A DNA stretch of 19,164 nucleotides from 2-02-FULL-38-15 sp964645555 (GTDB taxonomy: Bacteria; Patescibacteriota; Microgenomatia; Daviesbacterales; UBA10151). How positions within the stretch are numbered: the first letter of the stretch is position 1; each line of letters starts with the position of its first letter. The DNA lies in assembly GCA_964645555.1 (NCBI GenBank), contig CAZYBP010000013.1:1-19164 (forward strand), in the 5' to 3' direction. The notes under the pieces are model-generated. The model saw only the letters and a list, made by a program, of their open reading frames with translations, did not search any database and was not told the DNA's origin. Position numbers and translations under genes: made by a program. This document shows, one piece after another, positions 7,317 to 13,361 of this stretch.

Positions 7317-8066
7317 GATTTTGAGTATCCTTTGTTTGTGTGATAAATCTGTTTTAACTTCTACTTTGGCATGGGGAAAATATTTTAATGCTTCATTTAC
7401 TGCCAGTTCTCCGTGAGTATAATCTATCTCGCCAATGATTAGTTTAAGTTGCAACCTTAATGGTTGTTGGCTAATTTGCTGGAAGAGTTTTCGGTAAAGA
7501 TCAAAACCGTCTTCACCACCATCTAAGGCAACTAGAGGCTCAAAATCTTTAACAGAAGAATCAAGATATGGGATTCTTGAAGAAGGGATATAAGGGAGGT
7601 TAGTGACCAAGATGAGTTCAGAGTTAGGAGTTAAGGGTGCAGAATGATTAAAAACAGAGAGCAGGTTACTTTGCAAAAAAGTGATTTTATTTTCTACTCC
7701 GTGGAGTTTGGCGTTTTGCCTGGCAACTTTTAGGGCTTTTGCAGAAATATCCGTGGCAATAATCCTTACATGTGAAGCTAATACAGACTTGGTATGTGCA
7801 GTAAGATTTTTGGCAATGGAGATGGCAATGTTACCCGAGCCTGTGCCAAGATCAAGGATGGTGAGTGCAGAGTGTAGACTGTTGAGTGCAGAATTACTTT
7901 TTTCATTCTGAATTCTTAACGCTTCACTCTTAACTCGATTTACTACCTCGTCAACTAATAACTCTGTTTCCGGACGGGGGATTAAGACGTCAGGGGTAAC
8001 TTTAAACTTTAGTTTATAGAATTCAACCCAGCCATTAATGTACTGAAAGGGCCGTGACGATGTCAT
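7308..8066 (-). CDS. prmC: Release factor glutamine methyltransferase, short N-terminus, repeat-derived insertions
   Basis: The PrmC/HemK catalytic domain is clear: LIPRPETELLV, the SAM-binding ILDLGTGSGN (70-79) and the substrate-loop motif NLPY (156-159; the family usually has NPPY). PrmC methylates the glutamine of the GGQ motif in RF1, whose gene overlaps by 32 bases upstream. The ORF begins right after an in-frame TAG, and no room remains for the ~70-residue N-terminal helical domain, so the protein starts at the equivalent of E. coli residue ~70. Residues 44-69 are encoded by a copy of the dispersed palindromic repeat, and residues ~138-151 by a partial copy. Relative to E. coli PrmC these add about 18 and 6 residues. 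The reading frame is intact, so it is probably functional. Confidence 0.9.
   Translation of the reverse strand: MTSSRPFQYINGWVEFYKLKFKVTPDVLIPRPETELLVDEVVNRVKSEALRIQNEKSNSALNSLHSALTILDLGTGSGNIAISIAKNLTAHTKSVLASHVRIIATDISAKALKVARQNAKLHGVENKITFLQSNLLSVFNHSAPLTPNSELILVTNLPYIPSSRIPYLDSSVKDFEPLVALDGGEDGFDLYRKLFQQISQQPLRLQLKLIIGEIDYTHGELAVNEALKYFPHAKVEVKTDLSHKQRILKISF
7612..7655 (-). repeat. Dispersed palindromic repeat, partial copy inside prmC
   Basis: On the plus strand this reads GATGAGTTCAGAGTTAGGAG and continues with AGTTAAGGGTGCAGAATG, the same units as the left half of intergenic copy 1. It lies in the prmC frame and encodes about residues 138-151, directly before the NLPY active-site loop. 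Confidence 0.55.
7863..7936 (-). repeat. Dispersed palindromic repeat, full copy in frame inside prmC
   Basis: Read on the minus strand it follows the intergenic copy at 17085-17151 almost unit by unit: GAGTTAAGAGT, GTTAAGAA, AATGAAAA, TAATTCTGCACTC, and finally ACACTCTGCACTC. It encodes residues 44-69 of PrmC, between the PETELLV helix and the SAM-binding strand, where E. coli PrmC has a shorter linker. Confidence 0.8.
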
Positions 8067-8967
8067 CTAAGTCTCCTTCTAAGATTCTATCCAAATTATG
8101 CCAGGATTTGCCAATTCGATGATCTGTTACCCTGTTTTGGGGAAAATTATATGTCCTGATTTTTTCTGATCTTTCGCCTGTGCCAACTTGTAAAGCTCTC
8201 TGTTCCTCAATGTTACCAACTCTTTTTTGTTGTTCAATTTCCCAAAGCTTGGCCCTAAGTAAAGCAAAGGCATTTTCCCTATTTTGCAGCTGAGACCTTT
8301 CTGTTTGACAGGTAACTACTATTCCTGAGGGAATATGTTTTAATCTTACAGCTGTTGATACTTTATTAACATTTTGTCCTCCTGCTCCACCTGATCTAAA
8401 AGCTTCAAATTCTATATCAGCAGGATTAATACTGAGTTGAGCGTCTGTTACCTGAGGTAAGACTGCCACTGTGGCGGTTGAAGTATGAATCCTACCGCTT
8501 GACTCTGTGACCGGTACTCTTTGAACCCGGTGTACCCCTGATTCAGCCTTGAAAGAAAAGTAGGCATTATTACCTTTTATCTTAATAACAACTTCTTTGA
8601 TTTGGCCTAATTTGCCCTCTGATCTATCTAATTCCTCCACTGCCCATTTCTTACTTTCCGCGTACTTGGTATACATTCTAAGTAAGTCCTGAGCAAACAG
8701 GCCGGCTTCGTCTCCGCCGGCGGCAGAACGGATTTCCATGATAGCGACGTTAGGATTAAAACTGGATTCAGATGAGCCGGAGGTGTCAGACGGGTCAGTG
8801 GTTTTCATGGGCGTTTGAGCTGATTGCTCAAGCTCTTGTTTTTGCCTTTCCAATTCTGCAATTTCCTCAGTTGCCAGCTGAGCCATTTCAGGGTCATCTG
8901 TTAAGGGTTTGATTTCCTCAATCCTTATATTTATGTCATCAATTTGTTGCTGTAAATAGTCGTTCAT
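8035..8967 (-). CDS. prfA: Peptide chain release factor 1 (RF1), short N-terminus
   Basis: RF1 recognises UAA and UAG and triggers peptide release. The GGQ motif is at 196-198 (GGAGGQNVNK), and the codon-recognition tripeptide is PVT at 152-154 (RVPVTES), the RF1 form; RF2 would have SPF. It is 310 residues against ~360 for E. coli RF1: about the first 60 residues, part of helical domain 1, are absent. Between that domain and the core (residues ~50-70) lies a Ser/Thr/Pro-rich linker. The start ATG at 8967 lies just after a large palindromic repeat, leaving no room for a longer form. It is followed by prmC, the enzyme that modifies it. Confidence 0.94.
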   Translation of the reverse strand: MNDYLQQQIDDINIRIEEIKPLTDDPEMAQLATEEIAELERQKQELEQSAQTPMKTTDPSDTSGSSESSFNPNVAIMEIRSAAGGDEAGLFAQDLLRMYTKYAESKKWAVEELDRSEGKLGQIKEVVIKIKGNNAYFSFKAESGVHRVQRVPVTESSGRIHTSTATVAVLPQVTDAQLSINPADIEFEAFRSGGAGGQNVNKVSTAVRLKHIPSGIVVTCQTERSQLQNRENAFALLRAKLWEIEQQKRVGNIEEQRALQVGTGERSEKIRTYNFPQNRVTDHRIGKSWHNLDRILEGDLDDIVTALSVH

Positions 8968-8974
8968 GTTTAGG

Positions 8975-9022
8975 GTTAAGCGTGAAGCGGTAAGGGTAAG
9001 GTCTTGACCCTTTACGCTTAAC
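8975..9022 (-). repeat. Palindromic repeat between rpmE and prfA
   Basis: Plus-strand GTTAAGCGT (8975-8983) and AAGGGT (8992-8997) pair with ACCCTT (9007-9012) and ACGCTTAAC (9014-9022), leaving an 8-base bulge on the left arm. The arms consist of GTTAAGCGT/GAAGCGGTAAGGGT units that resemble the GAGTTAAGAGT family in style and in placement just before a start codon. Confidence 0.65.
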
Positions 9023-9030
9023 GGTTTCCC

Positions 9031-9357
9031 CTAAGAAGGGGCGTGTTTACGGGCCTGCATTAGAAGATCTTTTAAGGAAGGTCTGTCTTCTTTTTTCTTT
9101 TCCACTCTGGATTTTCTGGCTTCCATGATTTTCTTTCTTTCTTCCTGTTTAACCTTAGATGTTTCCATCTTTTTAACAAATCTGTCTACCTGACCTAATG
9201 TATCAACAAACTTTTGCTGGCCGGTATAAAAAGGATGACAATTTGAGCAAAGTTCCACCCGAATTTCCGGCACTGTTGAGCCGGTAGTAAAAGAGTTGCC
9301 GCAGGCACAAGTTACTTTGGCTTCCGCATACCATGTTGGATGAATATTTGCTTTCAT
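9031..9357 (-). CDS. rpmE: 50S ribosomal protein bL31, zinc-type, with C-terminal extension
   Basis: The start at 9357 is chosen because MKANIHPTWYAEAKVTCACG is the standard bL31 N-terminus. Upstream codons in this frame (to 9426) belong to no known L31 and overlap the EamA transporter gene. Zinc ligands C17, C19, C37 and C40 are present, followed by the conserved HPFYTGQQKFVDTLGQVDRF. Standard bL31 is about 70 residues; this one has 108, with a highly charged helical tail (KKMETSKVKQEERKKIMEAR and on). A TATACT box lies 10 bases before the ATG, again suggesting a very short leader. Confidence 0.93.
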   Translation of the reverse strand: MKANIHPTWYAEAKVTCACGNSFTTGSTVPEIRVELCSNCHPFYTGQQKFVDTLGQVDRFVKKMETSKVKQEERKKIMEARKSRVEKKKEDRPSLKDLLMQARKHAPS

Positions 9358-9373
9358 GATAGGGTGTAGTATA

Positions 9374-10309
9374 TCATATCCTGTGGGCTTTGTGGCGGTG
9401 GTGGATTTGTTTGGCCAGTGTGCCAATATATAAACCTGCTACTATAAAGCAGGCTCCTGTAATAAAGGTGGTAGACATCCTTTCTCCCAAAATAATAATG
9501 GCAAAAAAAGTAGCCACAAAAGGTTCAATATACTGGAATAAATCAGCAGCGATAATAGTGGTTTGAGACAAGCCCCATTCAAAAAGGAAGTAAGCAGAAA
9601 TAGATGAAAGTAATGTCATATAGGTAAGTCCCAAGAGGCCTAGTGAGGTAACCTTTGTGCTCCAACCCGGATCTTTAATGTATTCCAAGGCAGCAGGGAT
9701 AAGCATCACTATAGTAGAAACCATGAAAGCAATGGCAGTAATTATAAGCGATGAATATTTTCCTGAAAGTGATTTGGAAATAGTGGCTCCAATCACCCAG
9801 GATAATGAGGCCAGAACTATTAGTGCGTTACCGGTTAAGGTCTGGGGAGAAAAATTACCTGAGAGAATTTGTGGCAGGCCGATAATTATTAGTGCTCCGG
9901 TAAGACTCAACATAATCCCCACCAGATTTATCACCAGGATTTTTTCCTTCAAAAACCACCAGCCGGACAAAACAGAGAAAACAGGGATAACCAGGGTTAA
10001 CATCGAAGCATTGATGGCTGTAGTTCTTTGAATACCTTCAAGGAAAAAAGCAATGTTTAAGGAGGTAATAAAGATACCTGCTGCAACAAGTTTCGGCAGG
10101 TCTTTTTTATCAATTTTTACTTTCTTGGTTTCAGCGAGGAAAAATGGGGCCAAAAATAAAGAAGCCAAGGCAAACCTTAAAAAAGCCAAACTCATTGGAG
10201 GAAATTCCTGTAAAGTGACTTTTGCTACTACAAAGTTAGCACCCCAGATGATGTGGGCTAAAATTAGGGCTATATAAGGCAGGGGAGTTTTAAAGATTTG
10301 TGACGACAT
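9374..10309 (-). CDS. EamA/DMT-superfamily transporter
   Basis: The 311-residue protein consists of about ten hydrophobic segments arranged as two EamA repeats. Each repeat has the typical signature: IIWGANFVVAKVTL with LRFALASLFL in the first, and SLSWVIGATISKSLSG to the C-terminus with FQYIEPFVATFFAIIILGE in the second. Members export or import small metabolites such as amino acids or sugars; the substrate cannot be told from sequence. The end overlaps the upstream codons of the rpmE frame but not rpmE itself. The start at 10309 follows a promoter embedded in a palindromic repeat by 8 bases. Confidence 0.9.
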   Translation of the reverse strand: MSSQIFKTPLPYIALILAHIIWGANFVVAKVTLQEFPPMSLAFLRFALASLFLAPFFLAETKKVKIDKKDLPKLVAAGIFITSLNIAFFLEGIQRTTAINASMLTLVIPVFSVLSGWWFLKEKILVINLVGIMLSLTGALIIIGLPQILSGNFSPQTLTGNALIVLASLSWVIGATISKSLSGKYSSLIITAIAFMVSTIVMLIPAALEYIKDPGWSTKVTSLGLLGLTYMTLLSSISAYFLFEWGLSQTTIIAADLFQYIEPFVATFFAIIILGERMSTTFITGACFIVAGLYIGTLAKQIHHRHKAHRI

Positions 10310-10317
10310 CTCATTTT

Positions 10318-10346
10318 AGAATAATGAATAACGAATCATGAATCAA
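10318..10346 (-). promoter_or_regulatory. Promoter of the EamA transporter gene, inside a repeat arm
   Basis: Minus-strand TTGATT (10346-10341) and TATTCT (10323-10318) are 17 bases apart. The -10 element ends 8 bases before the ATG, giving a start site at or beside the ATG (leaderless). The whole element lies within the palindromic repeat 10319-10371. Confidence 0.45.
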
Positions 10347-10371
10347 GCTTTAAAACCATAATTCATTATTC
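10319..10371. repeat. Palindromic repeat between hisS and the EamA gene
   Basis: GAATAATGAAT (10319-10329) and ATTCATTATTC (10361-10371) are perfect 11-base inverted arms. Both are extended by further AATTATGAATTAAGAAT-like units, and the right-hand units run into the last codons of hisS (the final Met-Asn-stop). The unit sequence differs from that of copies 1-3 but has the same style. Confidence 0.7.
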
Positions 10372-11562
10372 TTAATTCATAATTTTCACAATCGCTTCGT
10401 CAAGGGAGAGGACTTCTTGAGTTTTATTTGCAAGGTTTTTTAAGGTAACTACATTTTTGGCAGCTTCTTCCGGGCCAATGATTGCCACATAAGGAATCCC
10501 TTTTTGATCAGCATATTTTAATTGTTTTTCCAGTTTTGAATTGGGATCAAGCCAAACCTCAGTATTTATATTGTTCGAGCGGAGTTGAGAACTAATCTCT
10601 AATGAGTTATTTTGTAAATCCGGGTTAAAAATAGTCACTAAAACTTGGGTGGTGGTTAAATTCTTAGGGAATAAGTTTTGTTGATTCATAGCCTCAATTA
10701 ATCGGTCAAAACCAAAAGCAAATCCTACAGCTGGAATCTGTCTACCAGCAAACATGCCAATTAAATTGTCATATCTTCCACCACCGCCTACAGAACCTGC
10801 TTCATATCCATCAATTTCTATTTCAAAAATCAAGCCGGTGTAATAATCAAGACCTCTTGCCAGTGTTGAATCAAATACAACTCGTGAGTCATTAACTATG
10901 TCTGTGATATTTTTAAGTTTTTCTGTTAAGCCTTTATTTAATACCTCAGTTAATGATGAAGTTGGAAGTCCTTTCTTTTTTAGCTCTTCCAAAACAGCCT
11001 CTTGTCCAATCTTTTTAAGCTTGTCAATGGTTACTATAGCAGAAGGTTCAATTCCAGCAAAATTATTTCTGTCATTTACTAATACTTTAAAATTTGTAAA
11101 TCCCAGATTTTCTAGAGATTTAATAACTGCCTGAATGATTTCTGCATCAGTCATAGGGGAGTTAGATCCCACTGTATCTATATCACACTGCAAAAACTCC
11201 CTAAAGCGGCCTTTTTGGGGGTTCTCAGCCCGCCAGACAGGTTGAATTTGATACCTTTTAAAGGGGATAGGGAGCAGGTTTGAATATTGAGTAACAACTC
11301 TGGCTAGAGGTACAGTTTGATCATATCTTAAAGCTACTTTTCTGCCACCATTATCTTCAAACCGATACATTAATTTGTCACCCTCTTCACCATATTTGCC
11401 AAGTAAAACTTCCTCATATTCCAAAGCAGGAGTTTCCAATGGTTCAAAGCCAAAAGACTCAAAAACTGCTTTGAGCTTATTTATGACATACTGTCTCTTC
11501 CGGGTCTCACCCGGCAAAAAGTCCCTAAATCCTTTTAATGTTTGTGGTCTAATGTTTTGCAT
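10372..11562 (-). CDS. hisS: Histidyl-tRNA synthetase
   Basis: HisRS charges tRNA-His in the cytoplasm. The class II core is complete: motif 2 at ~103-126 (QIQPVWRAENPQKGRFREF), the histidine-binding motif RGLDYYTG (236-243), GGGGRYDNL (259-267) and motif 3 GFAFGFDRL (280-288). An anticodon-binding domain follows from ~305. At 396 residues it is slightly shorter than the usual ~420. The start lies 2 bases after the DapF-like gene. It is the last gene of a three-gene operon led by a T-box whose discriminator-pairing base fits tRNA-His, so transcription is probably induced when tRNA-His is uncharged. Confidence 0.97.
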   Translation of the reverse strand: MQNIRPQTLKGFRDFLPGETRKRQYVINKLKAVFESFGFEPLETPALEYEEVLLGKYGEEGDKLMYRFEDNGGRKVALRYDQTVPLARVVTQYSNLLPIPFKRYQIQPVWRAENPQKGRFREFLQCDIDTVGSNSPMTDAEIIQAVIKSLENLGFTNFKVLVNDRNNFAGIEPSAIVTIDKLKKIGQEAVLEELKKKGLPTSSLTEVLNKGLTEKLKNITDIVNDSRVVFDSTLARGLDYYTGLIFEIEIDGYEAGSVGGGGRYDNLIGMFAGRQIPAVGFAFGFDRLIEAMNQQNLFPKNLTTTQVLVTIFNPDLQNNSLEISSQLRSNNINTEVWLDPNSKLEKQLKYADQKGIPYVAIIGPEEAAKNVVTLKNLANKTQEVLSLDEAIVKIMN

Positions 11563-11564
11563 GT

Positions 11565-12224
11565 TTATCCAATCTTAACAACTTTAGCTGTGATAGTAAA
11601 CTTATTACCGCTTCTGAGAATTTCTATTGATTGACTTCCTGGTTGGATAATTTTAGTTTGGTAGGTAGCTCTGTTTGGGTTAGTCACAATACTTAAAGCA
11701 ATACTACCTGATCCGCATGCAGTCTCCGGCACCATAGATTGTGTTTTCAGTACATAAACAAAAGGAAATAATTGATTCCCTCTATAAGCCGCAAGACCAA
11801 AGGCCGGTAAGTCATATTTTATACATAGATTTAAAAGTTCACTTGCAGATGGGGCCAAGGCTGAATCTGTACACCAGTAGCCAATACCTTCAAATAGTAC
11901 TTTGTCACCATCTCGTTTATAAGGGAGTTCTAAAGAGATAGAGGTTGTCCCATTGTAATTTCTAAAACTTATAGGAGTTGTTAAACCACTAGTTTCAAGA
12001 GTTCCTGCTCCACCCAATCTTTTGGCAAAGGCAAGGGTTCCGTTAATGCTGAGTTCTTTACCCATCATTTCTAAAGTAGGAATTTCCTGATCAAGATTAA
12101 TAAATCCTACTTGTTCTGCATTTTTTAACCCTATTTTCGTAACAGAAACCCTATCCTTCTCAGGACAACCTTCCACAAGTAGGGTGGAGTTACCTTTAGC
12201 TATTAAATATTTTTCTATGTTCAT
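11565..12224 (-). CDS. DapF-fold (diaminopimelate epimerase / histidine racemase-like) protein
   Basis: The 219-residue protein resembles the two-domain DapF/racemase fold. The second half keeps the catalytic-loop motif ETACGSGSIAL with Cys170, like the DapF E-x-ACGTG motif. The equivalent first loop reads MMGKELSING (53-62), with Met54 where DapF has its first catalytic Cys (MCGNG). Only one of the two cysteines used in two-base racemisation is therefore present. DapF relatives include the staphylopine-pathway histidine racemase CntK, and the position between a His-type T-box and hisS makes a histidine-linked role conceivable. Both points are inference. Diaminopimelate epimerase itself is unlikely. 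Confidence 0.62.
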   Translation of the reverse strand: MNIEKYLIAKGNSTLLVEGCPEKDRVSVTKIGLKNAEQVGFINLDQEIPTLEMMGKELSINGTLAFAKRLGGAGTLETSGLTTPISFRNYNGTTSISLELPYKRDGDKVLFEGIGYWCTDSALAPSASELLNLCIKYDLPAFGLAAYRGNQLFPFVYVLKTQSMVPETACGSGSIALSIVTNPNRATYQTKIIQPGSQSIEILRSGNKFTITAKVVKIG

Positions 12225-12234
12225 ATAATTTTTC

Positions 12235-12265
12235 AGTAAGGGCAGTGATACTTGCTGCCCTTACT
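12235..12265 (-). repeat. Intercistronic 11-bp hairpin
   Basis: AGTAAGGGCAG (12235-12245) and CTGCCCTTACT (12255-12265) are perfect inverted arms around a 9-base loop, in the gap between the SLOG-like and DapF-like genes. No T-run follows on the minus strand, so it is more likely an RNA-stability or processing element than a terminator. Confidence 0.7.
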
Positions 12266-12273
12266 TTAATTTC

Positions 12274-12786
12274 CTATGTACCCTTTCTCCTAGCCATGAT
12301 TTCGCTAATAACTGCGTCAACTGCCTCTCTTGGGTTTTCGACTACCTGCATTAAGGCTCGTTCTCTAGAAACTACTAGGCGAGTAGGTGTATAAACTAAA
12401 GGTATCCTGCCCGCAGCTTTCCTTACAATTTTGCTTTGGTTTCGTAAATCCAAGCCAATGCATATTACTGCATCGCATATGGATATCAGGGCTTGATATT
12501 TATCTACTTCATCAGCAGATGGATTTAATACCCAAGTGGCATATCTTTTCTTCATTTCACCACTCAAATCACTATTGCTTGCTATGCCTAAGGTTTCACC
12601 CCCAGCCATTCTAGCTGTTAAAGCGGCATCCATAGCAAGAGAAGCAAAGTATTTTGGTGGAAAATTAAAAGCCAAAACTGCCTCTCTTCGGACGATCATA
12701 AGCCCAATAGCTTCGCCAGCATAAGATTTATCATCGTACATTCCACCTACAACCCCTATAAATGGTTTTCTTAATATTTCATTCAT
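12274..12786 (-). CDS. SLOG/LOG-like Rossmann protein (TIGR00725-like)
   Basis: The 170-residue protein begins with the strand-turn PFIGVVGGMYDD, followed by AGEAIGLMIVRREAVLAF, AALTARMAGGETLGIAS and ISICDAVICIGLDLRNQSKI. This pattern fits the SLOG superfamily (LOG / lysine decarboxylase-like / molybdenum-cofactor-carrier-like proteins), which bind nucleotides or nucleotide-derived ligands. The usual GGxxGxM phosphate-binding motif is not evident (FPPKYFASLAM stands in its place), so activity is uncertain. The start at 12786 is fixed by a near-perfect Shine-Dalgarno AAGGAGGTGAG. A longer reading to 12867 would run into the terminator hairpin. First gene of the T-box-controlled operon. Confidence 0.7.
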   Translation of the reverse strand: MNEILRKPFIGVVGGMYDDKSYAGEAIGLMIVRREAVLAFNFPPKYFASLAMDAALTARMAGGETLGIASNSDLSGEMKKRYATWVLNPSADEVDKYQALISICDAVICIGLDLRNQSKIVRKAAGRIPLVYTPTRLVVSRERALMQVVENPREAVDAVISEIMARRKGT

Positions 12787-12792
12787 ATATTT

Positions 12793-12803
12793 CTCACCTC
12801 CTT
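12793..12803 (-). promoter_or_regulatory. Strong Shine-Dalgarno site
   Basis: AAGGAGGTGAG lies just upstream of the ATG at 12786. It is the strongest ribosome binding site seen in the window, and contrasts with the leaderless-type starts elsewhere. Confidence 0.85.
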
Positions 12804-12817
12804 TCAAAAATTTCCAT

Positions 12818-12878
12818 AAAAAAACCTCCCGTTCGCTGCCCACTACCCAAAATAGGGTAGTAAACAAGGAACGGAAGG
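12818..12878 (-). terminator. Second intrinsic terminator in the hisS-operon leader
   Basis: In the RNA sense CCTTCCGTTC (12878-12869) pairs with GAACGGGAGG (12834-12825) with one mismatch, and a perfect inner 7-bp hairpin, ACTACCC/GGGTAGT (12861-12855 with 12848-12842), sits in the loop. Seven T residues (12824-12818) follow. It stands between the T-box terminator and the ribosome binding site of the first gene. Confidence 0.75.
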
Positions 12879-12881
12879 CTC

Positions 12882-12905
12882 AAAAAAAGGACCTCCCGCG
12901 GTCCC
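12882..12905 (-). terminator. T-box terminator hairpin
   Basis: GGGACC (12905-12900) pairs with GGTCCT-type sequence (12893-12888) over a GCGGGA loop, followed by a run of T residues to 12882. The hairpin uses the T-box bases ACC and the TCC needed for the antiterminator, so the two folds exclude each other. Confidence 0.8.
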
Positions 12906-13067
12906 ATCCTTTATTCCAAGTACCGTTGCTGGTACGTGGCTCTTAGTGGCGACTCCGGTTTTCCGACATCGTCTGTTGAGATTTTACAGTTTCAACTTCT
13001 GTAGGGTATTTGGCCCTCAGCTTTAGGATCGTGACTCCTATCAAATGCTTTTGAAATATTTAATTGT
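12882..13067 (-). ncRNA. T-box riboswitch (tRNA-His type) of the hisS operon
   Basis: The 5' leader from the promoter at 13074-13101 carries the T-box core TGGGACCGCG (12906-12897), preceded by AATAAAGGA. AAAGGA (12912-12907) pairs with TCCTTT (12891-12886) to form antiterminator helix A1 around the TGGGACC bulge. The competing terminator follows directly. A Stem III hairpin lies just upstream (12939-12916, GTACC/GGTAC). In TGGN the base N is G, which pairs with discriminator C73, found on bacterial tRNA-His. Upstream, TTTCAA (13056-13051) and TTGAAA (12995-12990) can close a short Stem I. Inside it, AGGA-GTCACGA-TCCT (13039-13025) shows the His codon CAC (13033-13031) in a 7-base loop. Classical Stem I motifs (AGAGAG, GGTTGGTG) are absent. 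Confidence 0.85.
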
Positions 13068-13073
13068 ATTAAT

Positions 13074-13101
13074 AGTATAACACAAAACGAAAACTTGTCA
13101 A
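13074..13101 (-). promoter_or_regulatory. Promoter of the hisS operon
   Basis: A perfect TTGACA (13101-13096) and TATACT (13079-13074) are 16 bases apart, the best promoter in the window. Transcription should start near 13067 and give a leader of about 280 bases before the first start codon at 12786. Confidence 0.8.
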
Positions 13102-13361
13102 ATTGCTATGGGGTATGGGAATCCCTAGGTGTAGCTACAATTCTACCTCCGAGGTGGACAGGATCTTGTTAATCTCCTGCCAATCTCACGTAAGCAACCC
13201 CTGACATGACCACAAGAAATATTTTTCCCATTCTTTCAGGCTCAAAAGATAGTTTGTACCACTTAACCTACGGTAACGGTGATCTTTAGGGTTCGTTACG
13301 GTAATTAGATTGTTAAATAGCGCTAAACACGGTATTGTAAAAGTATGATAAGATATAATTC
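13102..13361. other. Divergent intergenic region without a recognisable gene
   Basis: About 260 bases between the hisS-operon promoter and the nucleotidyltransferase gene hold no supported ORF or RNA gene. Visible structure: the palindrome TGTAGCTACA and the inverted repeat ACCTC-C-GAGGT around 13130-13160, and GTAACG/CGTTAC arms around 13270-13300. TATGAT (13344-13349) and TATAAT (13354-13359) just before 13362 are possible -10 elements, but no convincing -35 is seen. Confidence 0.55.

Noticed and set aside
7308..8066. prmC as a pseudogene
   Set aside because: Despite the missing N-terminal domain and repeat insertions the frame is open and the SAM-binding and substrate-loop motifs are present.
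9358..9426. N-terminal extension of bL31
   Set aside because: It overlaps the EamA gene end and has no counterpart in bL31; MKANIHP is the family start.
12787..12867. N-terminal extension of the SLOG-like protein
   Set aside because: It is translated from the terminator hairpin and the Shine-Dalgarno site; the ATG at 12786 follows the AAGGAGGTGAG.
12882..13080. tmRNA, RNase P or SRP RNA
   Set aside because: None of their conserved cores (tmRNA ends, GAGGAAAGTCC, SRP tetraloop region) was found, while the TGGGACCGCG T-box core with a terminator fits fully.
13102..13361. Hidden small RNA or tRNA between the divergent genes
   Set aside because: Only short inverted repeats are visible; no T-arm GGTTC-type motif, terminator or conserved RNA core was seen on either strand.
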